Position numbers and translations under genes: made by a program
Part shown: piece by piece, positions 47,443-58,243 of the stretch
Layout of the letters: every line of letters begins with the position of its first letter
Position numbering within the stretch: the first letter of the stretch is position 1
The notes under the pieces: model-generated
What the model saw: only the letters and a program-made list of their open reading frames with translations
Databases searched by the model: none
Told to the model about the DNA's origin: nothing
DNA from: Smallanthus sonchifolius
Taxonomy: Eukaryota; Streptophyta; Magnoliopsida; Asterales; Asteraceae
Reading direction: 5' to 3'
DNA: 64,000 nucleotides
NCBI GenBank assembly: GCA_023525975.1
Contig: CM042029.1
Location: 88,084,849 to 88,148,848 of the forward strand

Positions 47443-49704
47443 GTCTCCCCATGTTATGGGAATTTCGTCCCGAAATTTAACTAATTGAGACTATTGAAAT
47501 AGGAAGGAAGTGAGTTTGAGTTTTTTTTTTTTTTTTTTTTTTTGATTGACGGGTTGAGGAGTATAACAAGGTTTGGGTCTAAAGCTCAAGTTAAGTATGA
47601 ATGATATCAGTGGATTTTAGTTTCAAGGGAGTTAAGGAGAAATCCTTCGAAGAATCTAAAGGTGAAATGCGTCACTTGTAATGGAATTGATGGGAAGCTT
47701 AATAGTCAGAGTGTGTTTAAGTGTGGTCTAATATGCCCAAGCATTGTCAGAGGGTAAGAGATCTCACAAACGTTAGTCTAGGTCAAAATAACATAAAACT
47801 TCACGCGAAATAAACAACGCTACTCCTGATAGTATGATAGAGCACTTATATATAGGAAGTATCATCGGCGTATCCACCATGCCCTTGTCATACCACCTTT
47901 GTTTCGTTGCGATATATCACGATAGGTTTTAGGTTGTAACACACGACATAATTCACTATGTTTTTCCATGTGCTGATTCTTATAATTCCGTGTGCACCCG
48001 TAATTACTCAAATCATTGCATGGTCCGTATAGATCCTTCCGTTGTGTGCGGGGCAAGAGGGGCACAATTTCACTTAGTTCTTGTCTATTATTTTCACTTA
48101 AAAGTTGCTAAAAGTAACTATGTCCTTAAGCAGGCAGGTCAGTTAGTAAGTAAAGAGTAATAGGGTAGTATAACTTAAAGTTTCATGGTTTACTCGTGTT
48201 TGAACAAGAATACGTTAAACACAGAGTTGTTTTAAAGGGTTACAGCCTCCTCGTGTTTGAACAAGAATACGTCAAACCCCGAGTAGCTCCAACGCGTTAT
48301 GGTTTTCAAGTTTGGTGAACAAAGCGTATGACCATTCTTTGTGTATAATGTGCTCAATCATTTGTATCAATTGCAAGCAACTTAGTTTCGCGTATGATGT
48401 AAACACACAAGTCTCATGTATCATCTAGTGTCATGTAGCTTGTAATCAAATAGGTTTCATGTGTAGCGTGAACAACTTAGCATCATGTATTTTGTAAATC
48501 AAAAAGCTTTCATGTGTATTGTAAACAATGTGGTATCATGTATATTGCACGAAATGAATTTCACGTATAATGTTACCAACTTAGTATCATGTATTTTGTA
48601 ACAAAATGTGTCTCATGTTCAAGGTGGTCAATCCAGTGTTATGTACCAAACAAACTATTGTTATGTATCATGTGATCAATTTAGTATATGCATATTACAA
48701 ACAACTATGTTTCATGCATTACGTAATCAATCACGTAGAACGTGTATTACAAATAATCAAGTTTCATGTATATATGTAACCAGTGTAGTATTGGGTATAT
48801 TGAAAATAATTAAGTTTCATGTATTATGTGGTTGTGTTGGGTATATTGTGAACGTGCATACGTATATTATTGAATTTCGAGTGTGACGTATACTAACGAG
48901 TTTTGTATGTGGTCAAGTGTTGCGGAGAAGCGCGTTGTTTGGCGTTCGTGTAAAAGGTGGTAGTTAGGTTCTAGCTCTTTAAATTTTGTTGAGGCTTGTA
49001 GGGGTAGTTAACGTCTATGCGGTATGAATCATCTCTTGAAGCGGCAAGTGAAAGATAATGAGGGGGTTTTGAAAACACTCCGGGAAATATGTTTACAAAT
49101 AACTGATCTTTGTTTGAAAGTAGGAAATTGTAAATTGTTCTTGGTTGTAAATATATAAAGTAATGAAACTATTGAGTTAAATAACTTAAATAAATAGGCA
49201 ATTTATAGAAAAAATCTTTTTATTAAAATTTTCAATTATTATAAGGAAAATAAGTAGTTATATATTAATTTAGCCAAAGTTTAGAAATGATTAATTTAAT
49301 GAGAACCAGTCATAAGTATTTAACAATTTAAAATAATGCTTTTACAACATAGGTAGTATTAAGTTTTCTTACAAGGCGAAGATGTTTATAGAAAATTTAT
49401 ATTTCAGATATTATCTAAAAGTTTGATAAACTTTTTGTTTGAACAAAATAACGAGGTTGTTTAAATATAATAAGATGAGTTGTTTACGAAGTAGATTGCC
49501 GGTAGTGTACTAAATCGTATTGAATGAAGAAGGTGATGCTTGGAAAATTTTGATGAAAATATGATGGGTGTAATTCACACTCAACGTGTCAAATCAATGA
49601 ATAATAACTATAAAATTGGTTAAATGCTGAAATGTTAAACATTACTCAAAACATAGGGGAATGGTTCTCAAACTGAAAATTTAAAGACAATAAAAAGAAT
49701 TCCG

Positions 49705-49878
49705 TTAACGTTTCTTGTAGCTTTCCACTAGAAGGAAGATAATCACTAAGACGAGCACCGCTATGGTCGCTCGGGTAGTCGATCTGCCTTCAGCTCTAGC
49801 CGTTTCCGTATGATTCTCTAGTAATTCCCTTTCGAGGATGGAGATTAACTCCTTTTGGTAACCTATCTGGTTGCTAGA
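49705..49878 (-). CDS. Array C ORF-B copy 3: hydrophobic tail ORF
   Basis: The same 57-codon frame and hydrophobic segment as in copies 1 and 2. Confidence 0.4.
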   Translation of the reverse strand, partial: SSNQIGYQKELISILERELLENHTETARAEGRSTTRATIAVLVLVIIFLLVESYKKR

Positions 49879-50249
49879 CTATCCATCCTTTGCCCTTGCA
49901 AGTCGTGCATTACCTCCTGTTCCCTCCTTTGTCTCTCAAACTCTGAGGCCCTCACATATTGGTGAATGTCATTGATTAGAATTCCCATGGCACTAGTGGG
50001 TGTCATGGTATGCCTTACCCAATGGTTAGGATGATACGGGTCGGGCACCATATACGGGTCTCTTAATGGGGGTGATCTAGGTGTTCGAAGTCTTGGGCCG
50101 GTGTTCCTAATCCAATCTGCCCTTACATCAAACCTTGGTCTAGCAGCTGGGGGTGTTGGTGACTGATATACGGGTGTCCCGATCTCTTCTTCCCGGTCAG
50201 ACTCTGCTCCAGGACGGTAAACCGGGGAGGAAGGAGAGTAGGAGTCCAT
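49863..50249 (-). CDS. Array C ORF-A copy 3, 128 codons, unknown function
   Basis: Matches copies 1 and 2 except for one residue (GILIND here, GIPIND in the others). Same context. Confidence 0.5.
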   Translation of the reverse strand: MDSYSPSSPVYRPGAESDREEEIGTPVYQSPTPPAARPRFDVRADWIRNTGPRLRTPRSPPLRDPYMVPDPYHPNHWVRHTMTPTSAMGILINDIHQYVRASEFERQRREQEVMHDLQGQRMDSLATR

Positions 50250-51009
50250 GTCTAGCAGAGAAAAATAAGAAGGTTGTAAGTGATAGTGAAATACTGAGTG
50301 TTAAATGTAGGGGTTCTCATAGGTTTAGAGTTTGACTAGTCATAACACCGAGTCTTCACAATAGTATTTTAGAAACACACTTGACCTATAAGCAATGCAT
50401 CCCTGAGGAGAATTCCCAGGAAAGAGGGGTGGGTCATTAAGACACACTTAAGTACCCTGTCTTTCCTTAGCCAGAATCCCTCATGGGCCTGCACACTCTT
50501 CTAGCCATCATGTATTAATAACACTATTGTTGGGCTCATGGTCATGATGAGAATTGTTGTGGACTAGGCTTTGAGGCCCGAACGTGGGGTTTATTTATTG
50601 CAGCGGGCTTCTCATTCTTGGATGGTAAGGGGCTTCTTAGTTTATTATTAATGGATATTAGGCCCAGTAGTTTAAATTCTTGTTCACAAGAGGTGATGGT
50701 ATCATGGGTGTGAGTTCAAAGGTGTATGAAGAATTTGGTGTGTACGTGTGTGTGTTAAACTTAGGATAGCTCTTAATGAAACACATAGGTAGCATGTAGA
50801 TAGTAATGAATGTAAGCACAAAAGTTATCAAGTAGGGTGACACATAAGTCATCATGTATTGCATCATGTAGTGTAATTACTTATGATAGTATATAGAAAT
50901 ATTTCTACAAGAATTAATCATGTAATATGTAGTAGCATGGCATTGTATGGGTGTCCTAAGGTTATAGTCTAGGTCAAGAGTGTCTAATAACCTAATTCCC
51001 TATAACCAA

Positions 51010-51022
51010 GGCTCTGATACCA
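51010..51022 (-). other. Primer-binding site, intact copy
   Basis: The minus strand reads TGGTATCAGAGCC, three bases inside the 5' LTR at 51026. This is complementary to the 3' end of initiator Met-tRNA, the usual primer of plant LTR retrotransposons. The corresponding sites at 38000-38012 and 44505-44517 carry one mismatch. Confidence 0.88.
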
Positions 51023-51025
51023 ATC

Positions 51026-52802
51026 TGTCACACCCCAACCGACGGCGGAATACGTCGGGGCGGGACATGCGGACTGTTCAAAAGCTCAAGGTTTACTAAA
51101 GTTGAAGTATTTAAACAACCAATTTCATTAAAACATCAAAATTCCACAATACAAGAATAGGAAAATACATAAATAGTTTCTTTAAATTTCATTCTAGGTC
51201 CTCGATCCTAAGTGAAGCAACTTGTACTTATTCTCAAGCATTAGTACCTGAAACATGATGAAAGCAAGGTCAACTAAAAAGTTGGTGAGCATACATAGGT
51301 TTTGACACACAACAAGTTTAAGATGTTTTATACAATTCATACGATACATGTGTATATGGCATTTATGGAGAACCTATAGTTAAACTATGTACAATCAAAC
51401 CTTGGACTGAGGCATAACACGCAGGTTACCCTTATGTAAAGTCGGTAACAAACACCCTAACCGGGTGGGTTTGTCAGACACAATAGATCCATCAATGTTA
51501 ACCGGTGGCTTGTACGTAGTTAATGATTGTACTAAAGTCTTGTATATGTAGTCTTAACTCATAGCATTCAAACATAAAGCACGTAACACATAATATCATA
51601 TTATTGAATTGTATTTAAGTCTATGTAAAAAGCTTTAAAGAATAGATCATGTTTCACCCCAAAATATGTAAAAATGTAAAAGAGGGGCTATGTAAACTCA
51701 CCTGTTTCAAAGATGTAGATAACATATGAGAATAGGTAGCAAAGTGATCCTTGTACTCACAAAGTTAACCTAGAGTGTAATGTGTATGAGTATGAATTAA
51801 TAGAATATCTAAGACAAAGTCTAGGGTTTTCAATGGGTGTGAGTATAGGGAATTGTATAATGAGTTCGTGTCGTATTATGAAAAAAGGGTTGTGTAGGTG
51901 TTTGTGTTTTGTATTTGAATAAGTGTTTTTGTAAAAATGAAAGTTTGAAGTATATGGTTTCTTTAAAATAATTTAGGGTTTAGGTTTGAATAACTAATTA
52001 AATAATTGTTATTTATTTATTAAATCACGCGTAAACGGTTTGATTAGGATGAATTGAGTCTCGTTCGTGGTCTGGATACATCCGAGGATTGATTGGCCGT
52101 GATTTGCTGGGTCGATTACGCGTTGATTCACACGAATTGATGGTGAATTGTTATGGGTTTAACTCGGTGAAGTCAAACATTTTTGAATTTGCATCGGCCG
52201 TGTCATTTTGATCGAGTTTTGAACTTGATTTGGCCTAGAGGCGCTTTGAGGTCAATTTGGACCTTATGAGGAACCTATCCTAAGCAGGTTGGATTTTCAG
52301 TCGGATCTAGTATGCATGATCGATGGACTGCTTTGACTTTAAAAGTCAAAGGTGGTCATTTTTCTTGAGTGGGGTTAAATTGAAGCAAAAAGAAATCAAG
52401 TTTGGTTGAGTCTTGTCGATTGGGTTCAAAACTTGATAAGTCGAGAAGGAAGGAAAAGAAAGTAAACAAAATTATGTTTATAAAATTTCCTATAAAACTT
52501 GTAATAAAACTATAAAATATTTATTATTTTATTTTAAACTATTTTGTGTACGAACTTCCATAATATAACAAATTTTGACAAATTGTTTATTTGATATAAA
52601 TAAATATATATATTTATATAATTTAGTACATGTGTATATATACATATAATGGGAAACAATATGTTAGTGTAAGGTTGGAATTTATATATGTTTAAATAAT
52701 AATTAATGTGACATAAGGTGTTGAATAAGTGTGGGATTTCAAGTGTTGTACTTACGAAAATGAATAAAGAAATTTTATGGCCTGAAAATTATGGATGTTA
52801 CA
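51026..52802 (-). repeat. Array C, LTR 4 (outer right, 5' LTR) with a 1.1-kb deletion
   Basis: The sequence jumps at about 52020 from the ATTTATTTAT tract to TTAAATCACGCG. This removes about 1,146 bp that the other LTRs have, including both tRNA-like blocks. A short TTAA microhomology lies at the junction. It also carries many private substitutions, making it the most diverged LTR of the four. Confidence 0.88.
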
Positions 52803-53247
52803 AAAATGTTTTCAAATGATTTTGAGCACAGGTGAACCCTAGCTAGTAGATGGCATTCCAGTAGGTGTATAAAGGTTGGACTTAGGGATGACTGAAGGCA
52901 GGTCACTGGATGACCATAAGGCCTAAGTGATTGGCATGATTATTCGTGAGCTATAAGTCCAGAGTTTGATTGTATTATGTTTTGTCAGTCAGTCCCTATT
53001 GTACACTATTTATGTTATGAAATGAAATAAGTTATGTTGTTAAGTCTTTCGATGTGTGTTTTGATTATCAACGTCACTGTAACTAAAAGGCGACCTTCAA
53101 CCGGTATGTAGTTATCTGACAAACGGAATGTTCTGTCTAGGTAAGAGCGGTGTATAAATCTCTCCTAGACCCGTCGCTCTTACCTGAGAACATATCTATT
53201 GGAGGTACTACTCTGGTAGATGACTGTCCTGTGTTACGGGTGTGACA

Positions 53248-54069
53248 CGTGAAAGCATATTGTCCCTCCTTACGAGATAACTGACAGTGAGGAGGGCGCC
53301 TACCCCGTCCATGACCACCAAACTGACCAAGGGATCGGCTGCGACCACCACGGGATGAATAAGAAGAGGACCTCGGCTGTTGTTGCGAAATAAAAGCTGC
53401 TTGGGATGGCTGAGAGCTGTTGAGTGAAGCTTGAAGCATCTCATGATTTTCGGCATGAGCCAAGAGATCACGAAACGATGGTCTTGGAGAGATAGCCCGA
53501 CGTGTGGTGGAAAACGTCTCGAAGGTAGAACCAAGCCCACATGAAAACCAATGACATTTGTCATTTTCATCTTCCGGGTGACCGATGGCGGCAAGCTGGT
53601 CACAATAACTTTTGAATTTTTTTCCATATTCAGCAACGGTAGATCCCCCTTTTTGAAGCTGACGAAGGGAATCCCGTAGTGTATGCACGCGTTCGAGAGA
53701 GTCATGTTGATAGGTACGCACAAAAGCAGTCCATACCTGGTAGGAAGTGGTAAGACCGAGGGTTTCAGCCATCGATTCCTCGGTTAAAGAGGCTTGCAAG
53801 AGGATGAGAGTTTTTTGATCAGCAGCTTTCCATGAAGAGAATTCTGGGTTCGGGTTCTGTTTACCATCGACAAGGATGGTGTCGGCTGGTTGAGGGACAG
53901 AACCGTCCACATGACCAAGAAGGCCCTGATATGCGAGCACCGTGGTGACTTGATTTCGCCATAGTAGATAATTGTTGGAGGTAAGTTTAATGGTTAGCAT
54001 GTGGAGAAGGGTTTGGAGGGGTAGAGAAGAAGAATCGGTAGGTTGAGAGGAAGAGCCGGCGGCTTCCAT
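53248..54069 (-). pseudogene. Copia gag (5' part of the split element)
   Basis: It begins MEAAGSSSQPTDSSS and runs through the copia gag domain: LTSNNYLLWRNQVTTVLAYQG, VWTAFVRTYQHDSLERVHTL and CHWFSCGLG. It ends in an Arg/Gly-rich stretch and a degenerate zinc knuckle (HCQLSRKEGQYAFTC, where the second Cys and the His are replaced). The reading frame is cut at 53248 by element A. The frame beyond that point, to 53137, is insert sequence and not gag. The zinc-knuckle losses add to the evidence of inactivity. Confidence 0.88.
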
Positions 54070-54141
54070 TGGAATAGGGTTAGGAGGAAGAGCCTGTGAT
54101 TTAGAAGGAAAAAAGAAAAGGGATCGTAGAGGCTGATACTA

Positions 54142-54291
54142 TGTAAAGGCTCAACACTTTTATTATTCTCAATCATCATTTACAATAATATATAGATCAT
54201 CTCCTATAACTAATTGGAGACAAATCACGGAGCTATAAAAGGTATATATATATTTACAATATTTAAATTGATGAGATTTTATACGTTAATA
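54142..54291 (-). repeat. Copia 5' LTR and adjacent primer-binding site
   Basis: 150 bp, nearly identical to 24383-24535. The minus strand starts TATTAACG and ends TTTACA. Next to it (54129-54141) the minus strand reads TAGTATCAGCCTC, close to the initiator Met-tRNA primer site. TATAC follows at 54292-54296. Confidence 0.88.
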
Positions 54292-54296
54292 TATAC

Positions 54297-54943
54297 TATT
54301 CCCATATATTTCTTTTAAATAAATCTTTCTACTAATAAATAAAAATCATACGATAACACGTGTCACTTTAAGTTGCATTTTTAGTTTTTTTTTCTCGCAT
54401 CTGCCTCCTACTAAATATTAATATTAAAGGAATCTAATTATAGATACATAATTATATCATTAACCAAAATGAATTTAATATGAATTAACATTTATCAATT
54501 ACATAAAAAAAATTAATACCCAGTCAAAAAAAATGTTTTAAAAATTAACTTAACAAAACTTATAATTGTCACATTAAAGTACATTTATTTTAAACATATC
54601 ATGACGAGTGTATGTGTTAACATGTGTGTTGAAAAACTCGGCCTAGCGGTCGAGTACTCGGTACTCGATAGGGTGTCGAGGCGATTTTCTTCAACCCAGC
54701 CAACATTACTCGGAATCGATCCAACTCAGGCCAAGTCGGTCCAACTCGGTCAGTTCGGATTTTCGTTGTTTTTCACTGATTTTCGTTGTTTTCACCAATT
54801 GTTGTTGGATTTTCATTGTTTTTCACGGAGATACATTGGAACACAATGATCAAATGATTACTATGTCTATAATATTAAAAAAATGAATATAAGTTTTTTT
54901 GAAGTACGTATTTGAACATTTATCCTTTTGATTTGTATTGAAA
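54297..54943. repeat. Intergenic with GAGTACTCGG-type repeat
   Basis: No gene. The stretch 54640-54730 has GAGTACTCGGTACTCG and related words. Similar words (GAGTACTCACCAAGTACTC, CCGAGTACTCGC) appear on the far side of the Helitron at 55438-55490. Both pieces probably belong to one older repeat split by the Helitron. Confidence 0.5.
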
Positions 54944-55353
54944 CTAGCTTAGAACCTCGTGTACTACACACGGGGTGAAAAATATCAATATATAAAATTT
55001 CTTAAATTTTTATGTATATATTTTACAGGTGTAAAAAAGTATTACGTATATTTTACCGACACTAATAATATATAATTGGGTTTCGAAAATACGTTGATAC
55101 TATTTAATTTTATTTGACTTTTATTTACTCTTTGGTTCAAAATAAAAGTTACATAATTAGATTTCAAAGTTTCTTATAATAGGAGATAATTTAAAAAAAT
55201 GTGTTTTATTAGTATAATTAATATTTTCTTTAAAAATATATTATTATTAAAATATAGAAGTGTATTTAATAAGAGAGAAATGTGAGAATAAAATGATGAA
55301 AATGAATATGGTGGCGACACGTGTTATGAAAAAATCTTTATTTATTATATAGA
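54944..55353 (-). mobile_element. Non-autonomous Helitron
   Basis: On the minus strand the 5' end at 55353 is TCTATATAATAAA. The 3' end has a hairpin CCCCGTGTGTAGTACACGAGG, followed by TTCTAAG and CTAG|T at 54944. These are standard plant Helitron ends. The 410-bp interior has no coding capacity. The 5' flanking base is G rather than the expected A. Confidence 0.72.
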
Positions 55354-55840
55354 CTCACGTATTTTGTTTAGTAAACTTATGATATTTGACATATATATAA
55401 TTTCTCAAAAACTATTTTCTTTGTAATTTACCATGTCCGAGTACTCACCAAGTACTCCCCACCTAGGCCGAGTACTCGCAACTCCCTAGTCGACCGACCT
55501 GGTAACGCCTAACGACTTCTGCAACCAGGGTTAACAGATTACATTATATTTTATTCATCCCATGTAATATACGAGTTTTTAAAAACATAAATTTTTATTA
55601 CTAATTAAGTATATAACATTACATTTTATTAAACCCGTATAATACACGAGATTTTAACATATGATCAAATATAGATAATTGTCTCTAACTTAAAAAAAAG
55701 TATTTTCTTTTTGTCTCTCCAAAAATTAGATTAAAAAATGTTTTCAAAAGGAGGACACCTTGGAGATGACATTTAAGTTTCCTTCTTTTCCATTCACTTT
55801 GTCGTTGAAAAAATCAACTCTCAAAGTGAAAAAGATGTCA
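55354..55840. other. Intergenic, no gene seen
   Basis: Continuation of the split GAGTACTCGG repeat, then AT-rich sequence with two words like AAACCCGTATAATACACGAG that resemble Helitron hairpins. No ends were resolved. Confidence 0.4.
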
Positions 55841-55950
55841 AGTGGGCCCGGTTAAGACAACATATTGGCCGGAGTTGGACGAGGCTCTCCCATGTGACGG
55901 GAAGGTGCGACGTCACTACATTCAATGTTCGCCGTTCAAAAAAAAAAAAT
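55841..55950 (+). mobile_element. Truncated SINE
   Basis: It ends TTCGCCGTTC followed by an A12 run, the same 3' end as the SINE at 4331-4559. The tRNA-like head is missing. Confidence 0.55.
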
Positions 55951-56860
55951 CTCCTTTGAGACTTTTAATCACCTCCTTTGAAAGAATGGTCATATTAGAC
56001 AAAAATGAGATTCTGTCTGCATTATAACTTATATTGTATGTGTAATTATTAGACAATGGGGTTTTATTTGCTAATAAGAATTGTTCAACTCGATCTTTTA
56101 TTAAATTCTAGATCCTAAATTATAACTTTTTGGCAAGGTTTGTTTCTTACATTGTTATTTCAAAAAAGATATGTTCTGTATTTTGTTTTTAATTATTACA
56201 CAGATATGTTTTAGCTGCGTTCCCTTTACTCGTCGAAGCTATTTGTTATGCGTGCTTTCGACTAATTGCATATTGTATGATTCATATGTCCCTTGTTCCT
56301 TCCTACTTTTGCAACATATGCATACCTTGCTTGTAATACTGCTTTTGCAAAAAATATATACACTACTTGTAATAGTGTTTTTGCGCATTGTTTTTGTAAT
56401 ACTTGTGGTTTCTTGGTATTATTTTAACTTAAACACATCAAAACCGTATCTATTTTGTTGGATAGTTTTTTTGTAATAGCTAATGTAGTAATAGTGTTTT
56501 TGTGAAACGGCCCCTCGCAATATCTTAATTGTATTGATCTTCTTCTAACACATGACAATCGAGACCGACCAAGTGTTAGTTTTGTTGTATTCCGCCAAGG
56601 GTCAAGTGTTTCTATAGACACATAAAAGCTAACAGCAGGGACGACCAATCTATTTCAGAGCCTAAAGTAAAAATTTTAATTTCAAACTTTTCTTTTAAAA
56701 AATATATAAAATACCAAAGAATTTGGAAAAACTTTTCATCCCCGTTGATGGAGGAAAGTAGTATCAAGGAAAATGACTATAAAACAAGTTTGTTCATCAC
56801 ACCATTGCTAAGGATGGTTTGATTCGTGAAAGTTTCTTCCAAATTGTGAAGAAATTCAAC
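55951..56860. other. Intergenic, no gene seen
   Basis: AT-rich sequence. The hydrophobic 101-codon frame at 56171-56476 reflects T-rich composition. A weak repeat around TTGTAATA(C/G)T(G)(C/T)TTTTGC recurs about four times between 56335 and 56500. Confidence 0.45.
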
Positions 56861-57487
56861 CAAAATGATTAGAATCTCTTACCACTCATCGCTTTCGCAT
56901 CCACCCATTCCCGTTGTAGCCCCAACCTACCGCCACCGCGCAATCCCGACACTATGGACCCCTGCCATGGCCAACCATGTCATCGTTGTTGTCGACGCCA
57001 CCACGATCACCAACCGCCACCTCGCGCCGCCGTCGTTGCAACCACTAACGCCACAACCCCCACCCCCACCCCCACAACCACCCTCCTGTCATGGCCGTCA
57101 CCTCGTTGCCACCACCACAATTGGTGGCGAAGTAGGTGGCAACATCGATGACGACGGTAGGTGCTGGCGGTGTGGCACCCAATAGGCTGGGGATAGCGGT
57201 GGTGGTGAAGGTGCGGGGGTGACAGTGGTGGCAATGAGGAAGGCATTAGGGCCAGAAGGGGTTGGTGGTGGTGGCGGCAATCGGTAAGTGACGGCCATGA
57301 TGATAGATTTCAAATTCTTTACTTGGTTTCAAATTCTTTACTTGGTCACCCAATTACCCAAATCCATTACAAATTTAAATTCCATGAATATATTTCACTT
57401 CCTTTAAATACCAAATCATTTTGCCAAATTTCAATTTCAAATCTAATTTCTTTATAAAAAAAATTCGCAAACCAAACGCACCCTAAG
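56861..57487. repeat. CCA-rich repeat with a PIF/Harbinger-like right end
   Basis: The interior (56890-57290) is GC- and CCA-rich with low-complexity frames on both strands. The right end is AACCAAACGCACCC followed by TAA, resembling a Harbinger terminus plus TAA target site. No left terminus was seen. It is likely related to 4780-5155. Confidence 0.5.
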
Positions 57488-57651
57488 GGCATGAGGTATA
57501 CCGAGCGTGAGTGAGACTCGTGTTAAAGAAAAGTGCACGCCACGTGGCGCCACCTCATCACCAACAATTTCCACATGGTAAAGAGTATACTCGTATGAGT
57601 GGTGTGAGTATTAATTATTTTTATAAAATTTAATTAAGTGATACGAGTGTG

Positions 57652-57690
<39 letters not shown>

Positions 57691-58243
57691 CCCGTTGATA
57701 ATTCTCACGCCAAGGGCTTTCATGCCCCCATGGGGGTGGTATTTCTAGACTAAAAGAGTATATCTAGTGTTTGACTTAGCTCCCGCGGGGGCTTGAAATA
57801 TCTTCTAGACTACCTTTACATATTATGCAAAAGGTTGTTTCTTATGGCTTGAACCCATAACCTCAAGGTCATAAAACAGCAACCTTACTAGTTGATCAAA
57901 AGTTCGCCCTCGAATATCTTCTAAACTACCTTTACATATTTCTTATCATGAGTTTATCTGAGGAATTTTAGGGAATGGACCTTCTAAATTCGAGCATAAA
58001 AACAAACATAAACCAATAACCTCCATGCAAAAGACATATAATTCTTTTTATACCATTACAATAAAAATTAAACCCAACTAAGACACCTACCAAATCCTTG
58101 ACAGTTGACATTGCTGGCAAAATTTGAAATCTGAATCAACAGTTTGACATGAATCCAACCATCCAAGTACAATGACTTCTTTATCCTAGAAAAAAAAAGC
58201 CCAACATACCAAGCAATAAAACTAAACAACCGGCTAATCAACT
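57488..58243. other. Intergenic with a (GT)n(GA)n microsatellite
   Basis: A (GT)n(GA)n tract spans about 57650-57690. The segment 57484-57735 (GGGCATGAGG ... CATGCCC) may be a small PIF-like MITE, but its flanking triplets do not match. The remainder is the 3' flank of the CHERP-like gene. Confidence 0.5.

Larger units (their letters stand above)
47443..51025 (-). repeat. Array C, internal domain 3
   Basis: 3,583 bp, same content as domains 1 and 2. This domain alone has an unmutated primer-binding site (51010-51022), next to the outer right LTR, as expected for the original 5' end of the element. Confidence 0.88.
31512..52802 (-). mobile_element. Array 'C': four LTRs and three internal domains in tandem (LARD-like)
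   Basis: TGTCACACCCC begins at 31512, 38016, 44521 and 51026. Each LTR ends GGATGTTACA. LTRs are 2,921, 2,923, 2,922 and 1,777 bp (the last has an internal deletion). Internal domains are 34433-38015, 40939-44520 and 47443-51025. AAAAT flanks the whole array (31507-31511 and 52803-52807), so it entered as one insertion. Orientation is minus: the primer-binding site TGGTATCAGAGCC (initiator Met-tRNA) sits next to the right LTR and the polypurine tract GGGGAGA next to the left LTR. There is no gag, protease, integrase or reverse transcriptase, so the family depends on other elements. Unequal crossing-over between LTRs best explains the tandem form. Confidence 0.9.
28846..52828. mobile_element. 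LTR-like element 'B' inserted in A and split by array C
   Basis: It starts TGTAACATCCCG and ends TTTTGAGCA. Its own sequence is 28846-31511 plus 52803-52828, about 2.7 kb. The word CAGG occurs on both outer sides (28842-28845 and 52829-52832), compatible with a short target duplication. No protein domains are seen; the GC-rich open frames at 29.25-29.6 kb are anonymous. A long solo LTR of a gypsy-type family is the most likely identity. Confidence 0.6.
27889..53247. mobile_element. Solo LTR 'A' (gypsy-type), itself split by later insertions
   Basis: It begins TGTAACACCC and ends GGGTGTGACA, near-inverse termini of TG...CA type. Its own sequence is 27889-28845 plus 52829-53247, about 1.38 kb. 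A TATA-like CCTATAAATAG lies at about 28250. Flanking pentamers CGAGG (left) and CGTGA (right) are an imperfect target duplication. No internal coding region is associated, so it reads as a solo LTR left by recombination. Orientation cannot be fixed beyond the TATA position, which suggests plus. Confidence 0.7.
24383..54291 (-). mobile_element. Copia LTR retrotransposon, split by a 25-kb nest of insertions
   Basis: The element lies on the minus strand: 5' LTR at 54142-54291, gag 54069 to about 53248, then (after the nested insertions at 27889-53247) protease/integrase/RT/RNase H down to 24523, and the 3' LTR at 24383-24535. TATAC flanks both ends (24378-24382 and 54292-54296). Without the inserts it is about 4.55 kb, normal for copia. 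The gag frame at the right junction and the pol frame at the left junction fit together across the cut, which proves the two halves belong to one element. Frameshifts and stops make it inactive. Confidence 0.93.

Noticed and set aside
31512..52802. CRISPR-like or satellite array
   Set aside because: The units are 6.5 kb with LTR termini, a primer site and a polypurine tract, so this is a retrotransposon array in a plant nuclear genome.
31507..52807. Four independent insertions of the same element
   Set aside because: No target duplications separate the units; adjacent LTRs are shared, and only one AAAAT pair flanks the whole block.
53137..53247. C-terminal tail of the copia gag frame
   Set aside because: These codons read into element A after the break at 53248, so they are not part of the gag protein.
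56171..56476. 101-codon hydrophobic frame
   Set aside because: T-rich sequence naturally gives Leu/Phe/Ile codons. No homologous domain, start context or neighbouring exon.
56865..57313. Overlapping open frames in a GC-rich tract
   Set aside because: Several frames on both strands are open because of CCA/GGT composition. The region is a repeat related to 4780-5155.
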